From assembly GCA_029747585.1 (NCBI GenBank), contig JAPEVF010000005.1, positions 62,001-126,000 on the forward strand: DNA of 64,000 nucleotides. The letters are read 5' to 3'. Under the pieces are notes generated by a model. It worked only from the letters and a program-made list of their open reading frames with translations. It was not told the origin of the DNA and made no database searches. This stretch comes from Pleurotus djamor (taxonomy: Eukaryota > Basidiomycota > Agaricomycetes > Agaricales > Pleurotaceae). Made by a program: the position numbers and the translations under genes. Of the stretch, positions 48,968-59,155 are shown piece after piece (positions within the stretch are counted from its first letter, which is position 1; each line of letters begins with the position of its first letter).

Positions 48968-49587
48968 ATGGTCTCCCTCGCCCGCACGATACGCAACATG
49001 CGTAGGGCTGGCCTCCGTGAGTGGTGGAGGCAGCTTCAATACATCGGTGACGCCAAGTCTGGCAGATTTATCGGAAAGGACCAGTGAGTTGCTTCGGACT
49101 TAACTGCACCCAAATATTGCAGTTGGCTGAGCAGTCGTTGCATCGTTCATCGCTCTATGTAGGTTTGGCAACAGATACTTTGAGAACCTGAATGCAGAGG
49201 AGGAAATACCGGGTCGTCACCGCTGGGTAGATTTCGCCCAGGTAGGCCAACTGTGTTTCTGTTCCGAACCTCTGCTGGATTCTGAACGCAACAAATTACT
49301 TCGTAGCATGACTACCATGCCTCTCAAGTTCCTCCTGAATGGCATTCCTGGCTTCAACATATTCGCAAGCAACCGCCCCATGAAGATCCCATTTTCCAGA
49401 GTGTAACTCAACCTTGGCAAGCGGTCCGTTGAAAGGCGTTTGTTGGTTGATGGGACGTTTGCTAACCTATTCATCTTAGCCCTGGAATGAAACCCTCACT
49501 GGTACCCGGGGTGCCTACAAGCCATACAACACTGCTGCACCAAAGATCAATGCTTGGGAGCCCAAGGTTGCTCCCCGTGGCGCGTAG
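48968..49587 (+). CDS. NDUFA12: NADH:ubiquinone oxidoreductase subunit NDUFA12 (B17.2)
   Basis: Accessory subunit of mitochondrial complex I, related to the assembly factor NDUFAF2. Starts MVSLARTIRNMRRAGLREWW; exons join as QLQYIGDAKSGRFIGKDQFG, NRYFENLNAEEEIPGRHRWV, YHASQVPPEWHSWLQHIRKQ, PHEDPIFQSVTQPW, and WNETLTGTRGAYKPYNTAAP, ending WEPKVAPRGA. The G-x-D-x-FGN-x-YFE and GRHRWVDFA blocks are the family signature. The 3' end is 72 bp from that of the convergent L2HGDH gene. Confidence 0.94.
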
Positions 49588-49659
49588 AATTCATGATGTA
49601 TTCGTGCTAGGCTATCCATAATAGAGACGCTCTTTGTGCACCTCTCCTACTTGTTGGAG

Positions 49660-51225
49660 TTATCGACTGCCTTGGTGCTCCTCCAACCTATTCGCAACCA
49701 ATTGACCCAAAGCCAGAGAGGATGTTAGTCCGGGACTCTCGATACCCAACAGTGAAATCATAGGGTTCTTTGACTTCATCCCCGGTGTCGGGTAATCCGA
49801 CCTAATGACGAAGTCTTGGAATCCCCCTCCTGGTGGTATCAATTTGGGTCGAATACCGACGTAGTCAGGTTGGAAACCTGTCAATTCGACCGCGGGTAGG
49901 TATTGTGCAACTGCACCGTGCATTTCGCCCAGCCTTGACTCGTTTGGTATGAGGTGGTTCTTCCAGAATTCAGCTCTTTCTTCATTTACCACAAGCGTCT
50001 CCAGGTCGTCGATTCCTAGACTCTCATCCGGTGAAAGCCACTCAATGTCTGGTCCAAATTTAATCTTCCCCTGTAGGTCGAGAGTCAAGTGCGTTCCTAA
50101 TGATTCGAAGGCATGAGCATTCGGGCCTGTTGCTGGACAAGGATAGATCAGATGTGAAATGCCCGATATGCCTGGTCCATGATACGAGGCGTAGGAACCC
50201 CTCGCAAAGTACATTGGGATACGCTTCTCTGGTGGAAGGACCGAGTTCAAGAGGAAGGGGCCAGATAACCCAGAAGCACTGATAACCGTCTTCGCTAAAA
50301 CGGCATCGCCGTCTGGGGAATCCCCTGTTACCATTTGGACAACCCAGCCATCTTCATGGACTGGGCTTTTGTCTGACACGCTGCGGTCCACACGAACGAC
50401 GCGCGTCGAGCATACCACCTCTCCACCTTCTGCCTCCTCGACCTGCATCGCTAGCGTTTCCATCAACGTGTGCGAATCAACGATCCCTGTTTCTGGACTC
50501 CACAATGCGGCGACAATGTGCTCGGACAGGTTTGGTTCCATTTCATGGACCTCAGCGCCGTTGAGCAATCTGGTGGGGAGGCCGGGCCATTTTAGTTGTT
50601 GAGCCTTAGAGTGAAGCTTTCGTATATATGGAATTTGGTCGGAAGTCGCGACTACCAGCTTCCCAGTCTTCTTGCAGGGTATACGATTTTGGTTGCAGAA
50701 ATCATACATCAAATGTCGGCCAAGTAGACATAGCTTTGTCTTCAATGAGTTCTCCGGATAGTACAAGCCTTTCGAACAGTCTGTAAGTACGACACACGGC
50801 CAGTCATAGATGCAGCTTACCTGCATGGACAACCTCGGAGTTTCGAGAGCTGCAGAAAATCACCATCAATGATCGGAGAGATATATTCAAGAATTGGCTC
50901 ACCTGATTTCCTCGCCAACCCGAGGGTGTCTCTCAACGAGATATGTCGTCTTTTCGGGAAATCGTTTCACCAGTGCATTTGCAATTGCCAGCCCAACGAC
51001 GCCTGATGTAGAAGTATATGGTTTCAGATATTTAGCTTGTCCGAAGGCGCGGGGTGTCCTCACTGCTCACCTCCACCGACGACGAGATGGTCAACAACAA
51101 ACTCGGGGGCCTGGAGAGCAAGCGTCAGTGTCAGAACAAAGATGAGAAGATGAAGAACTGGCCTTGAATGGGTATCGCCCTTCCTTGTTCAGGACTCCGA
51201 CCACACCACGAATACGAGAGAGCAT
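49660..51225 (-). CDS. L2HGDH: L-2-hydroxyglutarate dehydrogenase-like FAD oxidoreductase
   Basis: Mitochondrial flavoenzyme oxidising L-2-hydroxyglutarate to 2-oxoglutarate, a metabolite-repair reaction. Exon 1 is MLSRIRGVVGVLNKEGRYPF. The dinucleotide-binding motif DHLVVGGGVVGLAIANALVK follows, then SSRNSEVVHAGLYYPENSLK (the NSxVVHAG(L/I)YY family signature), KAQQLKWPGLPTRLLNGAEV, ALWSPETGIVDSHTLMETLA and KTVISASGLSGPFLL. It ends with YVGIRPKLIPPGGGFQDFVI and LLGIESPGLTSSLALGQLVA. Cofactor and family are clear. The first intron has no clean GT donor in the right phase: TTCAAG|GCCAGT would be a GC-AG junction, or the donor lies at an upstream in-phase GT. Confidence 0.92.
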
Positions 51226-51412
51226 GGTTATGAGTTAGTCATGAGAAGGTGCAAGCAGCGTCCATTTATGATCGAGAACGCCGGTCCGTTGATTCCGAGG
51301 ACCGATCAGCAGTGGTGATATCATCAAGTTTGAGAACGTGAAACTTTTCTGTCGACCACCATCCTACTCTAATTGCCAATCCTCACCGACCCCCATACCG
51401 GTGGCCTCTATC

Positions 51413-52655
51413 ATGGCCGCAATCAATCCACAGCTTCCTTCAGAGGAACTCATGGCCGAGAAACTGGCTGCTCTGAACTCGGTGCCACTTTTCATGAAGA
51501 ATCTACCAGATGACGAAACGGAGGATGTCGCCCTTAGTGCTTTACAAAGCCTAGCACACGACGGAACGCCGGATGGTGAGTAATTGGAAGCTGAGAGTGG
51601 TTCGTCGGTGGTGAATTGGACACGCTTATAGAGATCGCGCAAAACTTCAAGGAGCACGGAAATGAGTATTTCGTTGGAAAGCGATGGAAGGAAGCACGCG
51701 ATTTCTATACTCAAGGTATCAATGCGAACCCAATGGATATCAAGCTTCAAGTGACTCTACTGTGCAATCGTGCCGCATGTAATCTCGAGCTTCGTTAGTA
51801 CATCTTTCCTCGATGAACTGCCCATCTTAATCATCATCCAGAAAACTATGGATCCGTCCTGAAAGACTGTAAGAAGGCCCTGACCCTGGATTCCAAAGCT
51901 TCCAAAGCTTACTACCGTGCTGGAATGGCCCTGCTATCACTCGATAGGCCACATGAGGCACTCGAATGCTGCGATCTATGTTTGGCGTACGACTCGGGCA
52001 ACGCTGGAATGAAATCACTCCGTGAACGGGTGGTCAAGGCGATCGCTGACAAGGAGCAAAAAGAGAAAGAGCGACAAGAAAGGCTGAAGAAAGAGGCCGA
52101 TGCGAAACGCTTAATGGACAACGCTTTCCGAGTAAGTGTACAATACTCACCGAGTTGTCCATAATTGAATCCGGCCAATCTCAGGTCCGTAATCTCATAT
52201 TGGTACCTAATCCCAACGGCTCGAGCAACCCATACGCTCCTCATTGGGATCCGGAAGACCCTATGCAAAGCACTCTCATCATCCCCGTCTTCTTCCTTTA
52301 TCCGCAACACGCTACCTCAGATGTGATACCGGAGTTTGTTGAAGATACGCCATTCTCGGCGCATCTGGAGGCGATGTTCCCTCCAAACGCCCCCGCACCG
52401 GAATGGGATCGCGCCGGTGAATACACCGCAAAAAGTCTAGTTGTATATGCGATTACAAAACGTAGACGACTGCTGAAAGTTGGCAAGAAGATGACATTGA
52501 AAGATGTCTGTCATGCAGCTAAAGCTAAAGAGGGCGATTCAGTAAAAGATGGGCTGGAAGTGAAGGATGGCTGTCTTTCCTTTGCCGTCCTCCCGAAAGG
52601 CAGCGTCGAAAGTAAATGGGTAGAGGACTTCAAACGTAGTAGGGACTCAGAATAA
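51413..52655 (+). CDS. CNS1: CNS1/TTC4 TPR co-chaperone
   Basis: TPR co-chaperone of Hsp90/Hsp70; yeast Cns1 is essential and helps fold translation factors such as eEF2. Starts MAAINPQLPSEELMAEKLAA, then LFMKNLPDD. Three TPR units follow: NFKEHGNEYFVGKRWKEARD, LLCNRAACNLEL...DCKKALTLD and KAYYRAGMALLSLDRPHEAL. A charged helix (ADKEQKEKERQERLKKEADA) leads to the C-terminal wheel domain: NGSSNPYAPHWDPEDPM, TLIIPVFFLYPQHATSDVIP, then KMTLKDVCHAAK, ending KWVEDFKRSRDSE. The order is diagnostic. Upstream near-in-frame sequence has no ATG, so 51413 is the start. Confidence 0.93.
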
Positions 52656-52974
52656 TCAGTGCTGCTCCTAACTCCTCTTGAGGCCCTGTCCAAGTGACTG
52701 TCTGATTATGGCATATGTTTCCCACGTTTGGCATCAAGGCAGGGTGTAGCACACTGGCCCTCGCAATCCGCGCCAAAAATCTACGCAAGACCGACGCTGT
52801 ACGGACTGGTGAGTAATGATGCCCCTTCACTATTCGAAATGCTACGCATCCGATGGATACATGGTGCTGTGCCGTTGGAATTGCTCGGGAGGCTTTGGAT
52901 GGGATGGATTGGTTGAGGATGATTTGGATGAGGACTTTGGCTGATATGGAGACGTAGGGTATTGCACCTTCAAG
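52656..52974. promoter_or_regulatory. eS7 promoter and probable 5' UTR intron
   Basis: A GTGAGT donor at 52809 and an AG directly before the eS7 ATG (CTTCAAG|ATG) delimit a plausible 166-nt leader intron (52809-52974). It would remove several out-of-frame ATGs. Inside it, AATGATGCC near 52815 and GGCTGAT near 52939 resemble C and D boxes of a snoRNA, though the spacing of about 125 nt is long. Confidence 0.4.
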
Positions 52975-53671
52975 ATGTCCGTGACCAACAAGATTCTCCG
53001 TTCCGCCAATGCTCCCTCCTCTACCCCCGATGAAATCGAGACCAATGTCGCGCAGGCATTGATCGACCTCGAAAACAACGTCCCCGAACTCAAGGCTGAG
53101 CTTCGCCCCCTCCAAATTTCCGCTGCTCGTGAAGTTGATGTTCGTGGCGGCAAAAAGGCCATTGTTATCTTCGTCCCCGTGCCCCAATTGAAAGCTTTCC
53201 GCAAAGTCCAACAGAGGTACGTTTCAAAATGGTCAAATTCGGCTGCGTTATCATTGACTTGGCTCGATAGGCTTACCCGGGAGCTTGAGAAGAAGTTCTC
53301 CGACCGACATGTTGTATTTGTTGCTCAACGCCGGATGCTCCGCAAGCCCACACGAACCTCCCGTGTCAAGCAAAAGAGGCCCCGCAGCCGTACCCTCACC
53401 AACGTCCACGAGCGCATCCTTGAGGACCTTGTCTTCCCCACGGAGATCGTTGGAAAGCGCACTCGCGTTTCCGTAGATGGCTCCAAGCTCCTTAAAGTGT
53501 ACGTCTGGCCTCTAGCAGTTCTGAACGGGTAGTATACTGACCCGACACAGCTTCCTCGACTCCAAGGACTCTACTGCGCTCGAGTACAAGCTCGATTCCT
53601 TCTCGTCGGTTTACCGGAGATTGACAGGAAAGGACGTCGTTTTCGAGTTCCCGGTGGTTGCCCAGGAATAG
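52975..53671 (+). CDS. RPS7: Ribosomal protein eS7
   Basis: Small-subunit protein of cytosolic ribosomes. Starts [20 protein letters not shown], then [40 protein letters not shown] and AFRKVQQR. After an intron come [60 protein letters not shown] and [15 protein letters not shown]. The last exon gives [39 protein letters not shown]. About 195 residues, normal for eS7, three exons after the ATG. Confidence 0.97.
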
Positions 53672-54025
53672 ATAGCTGTGCTTGGATGACCGTGCTAGCT
53701 AATTTTCCTATGTACACGCATTATGACTGCATATTGAAAACATGGCTATGACTATGACACCTTCTAAACCCTTTCGCAATCGGTGAAGAGAAAAAGACTA
53801 TTTTGGGTGTTTCACTTTCGGGAGCTTTGCCCTTTCGCCTCGGTAGCCACGTGGGAAAGGATCACGGTATGTCAGAGTCAGGGGGATTCTGACCCAAGTA
53901 GGAGGCAGCCATTTCGTTCTTCTGTTCCACCTTCATTCCTCTCTTTCTTCCCTTTCCCTCTCCCCTTCTTTTTTCACGACTGGCCCGCCCTTCACTCGAG
54001 GGCCAGATACGGCTCGTATTAATCT
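53672..54025. other. Intergenic, eS7 / Rab
   Basis: eS7 3' UTR and the Rab promoter; the last 80 bp form a TC-rich tract (CTCTCTTTCTTCCCTTTCCC). No gene. Confidence 0.45.
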
Positions 54026-55415
54026 ATGGACCCGTACGCTCGGTCCAGGTATGACCAAGGTGTCGACGCGAAGGTCGTAGTGATGGGAAATACGGGTCAG
54101 TCGGCTTCTACAACGGGCGCACTCGACGGCTTTCAAACTAACATTGACGATTCCTGGAACTTCCCGTGTTTGCTACTTCTAGGCGTCGGAAAGACCAGTC
54201 TCCTACATCGCTACACCCAAAACAAGTTCGATCCCAAGAATACGACCTCTACGACCGGTGCTTTCTTTGTAACGAAGAAAATATTTGTAAATGGAACGAG
54301 AGTTAGGCTGCAGCTATGGGACACAGCAGGACAAGAGCGATTTCGAAGTATGGTGCGCACCCAATTCTCCCACTTAAATCCATTCCTAGCTTTGCCTCAA
54401 CCACCGGATCGTCATACAGGCACCCATGTATTATCGGGGCGCAAATGCCGCTCTACTGTTGTATGATATTACGAATGCGACTACTTTCGAAGCTGTACGA
54501 GGGTGGTTGGAAGGTGCGAGATTCCCCCTCTATGTCCAAGTCACCGCTCATCTGTTATCAGAGCTCAAAAAGAACTGTCCTGCCGACTTGATTATCTACA
54601 TTGTAGGATCAAAGGCAGATCTCCACCGAAACCGCCAGGTTACATCTGACCTCGCTCGACTTTCCTTACATACCTGGTTCCCACCGCCCCGGCCTCCGAC
54701 GCCACCCCCGCCCCCACCTCCAACGACACTATCATACATTCGTCCTCGCTTCACATCGTTTCCCGGCCTGCGTTCGCCCCCCACAAGCCCCCCGGTAGCA
54801 GAATCTCCGTCACATGGGTTCCCCGACACAGCGGCTTACCTTGATCTTCACTCTAATCATTCACATTCGTCAAGTCTCCAGCGAAGCCAATCCTCCGCGG
54901 TCTCTCGCACGCGGTCCCGATTGACTAATGCCCCACCTTTGACCCGAGCTAATACTACCGCTACTAGCCCCAGGCCACAGCCTGCTCGCTTTATGTCCCA
55001 CTTTGGTTTCCAAGCAGGCGGATGGAACGAACTCAGCGACGCTAGTAATAGCAACAGCATCGAAGAAGTCGATGAAGAAGCTTTAGCCGACGATGATCTG
55101 GAAGCAGAGTGGGGTCTACACAAAGGCATGGAACTCTTTGAGGTTTCGGCCAAGGATGATACTGGTCCGTTCCGTTATCATCTCAGACATACCGATTGTA
55201 TCTGATGTCATAACTTAGGGATCCAGAACCTCTTCGAACATCTGATAACAGCTATCATCCACCGGAAGGATCGTATTGAAGAGGAGAACGAGCTGAAGAA
55301 GCGAGACAGTGTCGTCCTCTCAACGATATCCACCCCCGCATGGTCTGCCCAAGCCGACGCCGAAGAGGCCAGGGAAAAAGCAGAACGATCGTCCGGTAGC
55401 TGGAGTTGCTGCTGA
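54026..55415 (+). CDS. Rab-type small GTPase with a ~150-residue insertion
   Basis: Rab GTPases direct vesicle traffic. Spliced exons give MDPYARSRYDQGVDAKVVVM, the P-loop GNTGVGKTS (residues 21-29), TTSTTGAFFVTKKIFVNGTR (switch I), WDTAGQERFRSM (G3) and APMYYRGANAALLLYDITN. The G4 position reads GSKADL, Ser instead of the usual Asn of NKxD. From about residue 145 to 300 there is an insertion: Pro runs, a Ser/Thr/Arg-rich part, then the acidic EEVDEEALADDDLEAEW. The fold then resumes with MELFEVSAKD (G5), QNLFEHLITAIIHRKDRIEE, and ends in SGSWSCC, a double-cysteine prenylation site. Total about 375 residues against about 210 for a normal Rab. Closest in motif to the Rab5/21/22 group. The insertion is in frame in one exon and has no splice-like borders. 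Confidence 0.88.
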
Positions 55416-55900
55416 CCGAGACCGTTCGCTCCGTCCTTTTTCTTACACACACAAACTCACTCTTTCCCTCTCACTCCTTTCCTTCTTTCTCTTTTACCTT
55501 CAATTATTACGTCCTTTATCCCCTGCGTTATCTATTCAATGTACACTCTTATCTCACTAATTTTCCCACTTTCCTCTCGTCTCCTCTCAATGTAGTTTTA
55601 ACCGCAATTTCCACTGCTACCTCCGTTTCTTCATCATGATCATGCACATACCTGTCTATATGACCCCCTTTGACTCACTATTTATGATGTTTGATTCGTG
55701 TCTGGTATACTCTATATCCTCTGTTCTATCTCCCTCTCCTTAGGTACATGCAGACATGTTAACATGGTTCCCCAGGATTCCGGTCCGATTCTTGTTTTGG
55801 CATGTGTGACTTTTCCTGAATATGTCAATCGTGGATGACCAAGGCTTGCTGTGAGCTTGTGCAGTCTTCAATACAACCATTCATTATCCCAGTCATCTTC
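55416..55900. other. Intergenic, Rab / AMMECR1
   Basis: T/C-rich 3' UTR of the Rab gene and the AMMECR1 promoter. Two ATGs upstream of 55901 (55822 and 55835) could be alternative or leader starts. No other gene. Confidence 0.4.
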
Positions 55901-56759
55901 ATGTCCATCATCTCGCCTGATCCTGCGGAGAGCGCGCTGCATGACTCCGTAGTCAACGATACATGCACGCCTGAGCATTGTTTCCATGCTTTCGACGCAT
56001 TATACTGTGCATTGACCGATGCAGAACCCATTCTACCCAAGTTTCCTGATGATAAATAGTAAGCATCTAAATCCTTTTCGAGTGTCTATGCTTCGGCGTT
56101 GACGTGTGCATTGGCGTAGCCCCTTGTTTGTAACATGGAATATCCGCTCTTCGCGTCCTGGGCGATCTCCTCGGTTGAGGGGCTGCATCGGCTGTTTCGA
56201 TGCTCTCCCTCTTCATGAAGGCATCGCTGAATACGCGCTCATAAGTGCATTTAAAGACCACCGATTCGGGAAGATAACAGAGAGCGAATTAGATCGGCTT
56301 GAATGCTGGTGCGTTTGTGCCGCCAATCTCCAATTAGATTGATGTTCAGAAGTTGGAATTAGTGTCTCTCTCCTGACAGATTTCGAGGACGCATCTTCTT
56401 ATCTCGACTGGACAGTTGGAACCCATGGGATCAACATCTCGTTTCCTCACCCTTCTACGATTAATTCAGCTTCTTCGGGCGCGCCCTCACCCTTGTCATC
56501 CGTGTATTCCTTGCTCACTCCCAAGGTCACGTCAAAGCAGACATTCCATGCGACCTATCTTCCCGAGGTCATGCCAGAACAAGGTTGGGACAAGCTTGAT
56601 GCGGTAGACAGTGCTATACAGAAAGCGGGATGGACGGGCAAGATCACTGAAGACATTCGTAGAAGCATTAAATTGCGGCGATATCAAAGCAAGAAGTGCA
56701 CAGTTAGCTGGGATGAGTATGTAGAATGGCGAGAGCAGAACGGTGGTGGTGCTATATGA
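55901..56759 (+). CDS. AMMECR1-domain protein
   Basis: Widely conserved protein of unknown biochemical role; the human homologue is linked to a syndromic X-linked disorder. Start taken at MSIISPDPAESALHDSVVND; an in-frame ATG at 55835 would add 22 residues. Exons give CFHAFDALYCALTDAEPILP, YPLFVTWNIRSSRPGRSPRL, the invariant RLRGCIGCFDALPLHEGIAE and YALISAFKDHRFGKITESEL. Then come VSLLTDFEDASSYLDW, GTHGINISFPHP, TFHATYLPEVMPEQGWDKLD and KLRRYQSKKCTVSWDEYVEW, ending REQNGGGAI. The LRGCIG hexapeptide is the hallmark. Converges on the PPR gene. Confidence 0.93.
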
Positions 56760-56863
56760 AGATTGGGCGGAAATTGCGCGAGATCTAGAGACGAAATTCT
56801 AATTACGAATGCAAGGGTACCAAGATGGACTAATGAAACACAGACCACTTTGAGTAGTCACCA

Positions 56864-58682
56864 CTATATCTCCACTGTTCGCCTACGATAGCCTCGTTCT
56901 TTCTGAGCGGGTGCTGAAGCCACGCGCGAATCAAAGTGATCACTGAATATCTGCTTCTTAAGCCGTTGCAGCCGATTATTGGGACCACCCCAAGGACCGT
57001 CGAATCGCGCTTCTAATCGCGTCCACACATCGCGCAAAGTGTCCGGATTGCGTGATGTTTTCATGAACGCGGTGATAATCCAAAACATCGTGGAGCGGCT
57101 GGGTTTCTCTGTCAACGGGAGGTTGATGAAGGACTTGAAGAGAATCTGAAGATTTTCATAGCTCCATTGTTGTCTGTCTCGTGGATAGGCATCGGAACTT
57201 GTTGCTGACCGAGGAGGTACACCATGCCGAGCAAAACCCAGAAAGATGGCACGAAAGGCAGCCATAGTTGGCGTGTATTGGGGGGCANTTTTCGTCTTGA
57301 ACCACGTCGGTTTTTGGTTGCTTCAGTTGAGGGACTGATAACATATCCATCAGCGCGCTGAGGGCGGCGACGACGTTGTTGTGATACGCGAAACATTGGA
57401 TGACCGCGGTGAATGTCGCTTCGTCAGGAAGAAAGTGCTTGTCCATTTCAATTCTGCATTCACTCGCGAGGCGACTACGGAGGGATTCAAGCTCCACGGA
57501 GTCGGAGTCGGGCCAAATGTTGTTTCTCAACAAACGATATATATCGCCCACGACCTCGTCTTCGCCTGCCTGAGAATACGCCCATATACACGCGTTGAGA
57601 CCGTCGATGCCTAGGTGCAGTCCTTGTTCCTTCATCTTCTGCAACGTCGAGCGAACCCCAGATATTTGGTGGGTCAGGGTGAAGTAACGCAACATGGCCA
57701 AATGGGTGATACGGTTAGGCTTTAGTCCGGCTTCATGGAGAAGTTTCGTGGCCCGTTGGATAGAAGGTGCGTGTAAGGTGCGTGCAGCAAGGGCAATCAG
57801 AATGGTGTAAGTGATGATATTCGGCTGGATTGGATCGTGAAGTGAGGTGTTGGGGTCGACATATTCACCACCCATGCCTAACGCTAACCCGGGGCTCCTC
57901 CCTGTCACCATGTCCGTGTATAGATCCATAGCAAGCATAAAGTCTTCTACCCTTGTCTTCCTCCAGCCACGACCAGCATGATGGATGAGGTCGTTCCACT
58001 CATGCAGATGGATCTTTCCACCGCATTCGCGAATAAATTGTAGTACATTCAATAATCGAAGAAACTGGGGGCGCGTTTTCGGTTTTGTTTGTGAGAGAAC
58101 ACGGGCGACTTGGTGGAGGGGAGAGTGAAGGGGATAGAAAGGCTTTCCAGTTTGTTTCTGCTGGTGGTCTTCGAGATGATCGCGAAATTGGAGGTACGCG
58201 CTCCAGACTTCGTCTGCGGAGGACGAGGTGGCGATGGTCCGAAGGCAAGGGAGCGTCGAAGATGCCAAAGAATGTCCAGTTAGGTCCTTCGGCCGCATAT
58301 GTTGCTCTACAAGATTCTCTTCGAGTACCACGGAGGAAGGACCTACGACGACGGCATGTGGGTCGAGTTGCGCAAGATCCTGACGGCTCAGGAAAACAGG
58401 TTCCGACTGACTGGCTTGATGAGCTTGAGCACGCTTCGCTGGCCGGTCGCCTTGACTTGGGTTTGCGTTGCGTCCTTTTCCGTCGCCCCTCCGTAGTGGG
58501 CATAAGCTCGCGGACTGAGGCAAAGCAAAGTTGGCTCCCGGATGGATAGGTATATAAGAAACTCTGGTGGAGATATGCGTCAAGGTAGGTATGGGAACAC
58601 GACATAGTTGGAGGGTTAAAACGCGACGCGCGGCAGGTAGTGATTTCGCGGTGATTGTGCCCACAGAGGACGCTATCAGCAT
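56864..58682 (-). CDS. Pentatricopeptide-repeat-like mitochondrial protein
   Basis: Apparently intronless, about 600 residues. The N-terminus is basic and Leu/Ser/Thr-rich (MLIASSVGTITAKSLPAARR), like a mitochondrial presequence. Helical pairs of about 35 residues follow: KPKTRPQFLRLLNVLQFIRE, EDFMLAMDLYTDMVTGRSPG, QPNIITYTILIALAARTLHA, LKPNRITHLAMLRYFTLTHQ, KEQGLHLGIDGLNACIWAYS and LPDEATFTAVIQCFAYHNNV, which is the PPR pattern. A target transcript cannot be deduced. An N at 57289 adds a surplus base; without it the frame reads VQDE-NAPQ-YTPTMAAFRAIFLGFARHG and continues to the end RRRTVEI. The apparent break is therefore a base-call artefact. Confidence 0.85.
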
Positions 58683-59155
58683 CAATGCACTGTCCAGGTG
58701 CCTTGCTCATCCTACGGGTTGCAAGCAAAGAATTTCAATAAATCACGGAAGAGCATGAACGGGTGCCCAACTCACGACAAGCACCAGAAACCCGAGCGAC
58801 AACAGCGCCTTACAATTTCTGAATGAGCGGCTTCGACGCTGTCTGGGCCAACCTCGACCACTTTGTGGCGCTGTGTTGCTGGCGTTCGGAGGGAAGCTTG
58901 CAGGTGGTCGGAGGCAAGTGAACGTGAACTTGTGAGTTACGTCCCGAAAATTCTGACCGTGAGAGACTTTGGGGTAGGACCAATTGGAATGTTCGCATTC
59001 CTGGCAGGTGGTCAAGGCAAAACTCGAAGACTCATGTTCAAACGTGCAGGGACAGAGGTTGGCGCATGCAAAGTTCATGTGTATAGTGGGCGAGCATAGC
59101 ATGACATATGTGTGATAACGATGGAGAGAAAATATGCAGTAAGTACAGAGTGAGA
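58683..59155. other. Intergenic, PPR promoter / uL3 3' flank
   Basis: 473 bp without a supported gene. A long antisense frame to uL3 runs through it but has no motif. Confidence 0.45.

Noticed and set aside
57112..57396. Apparent frameshift pseudogene in the PPR gene
   Set aside because: The break coincides with an N at a homopolymer and vanishes when the surplus base is ignored.
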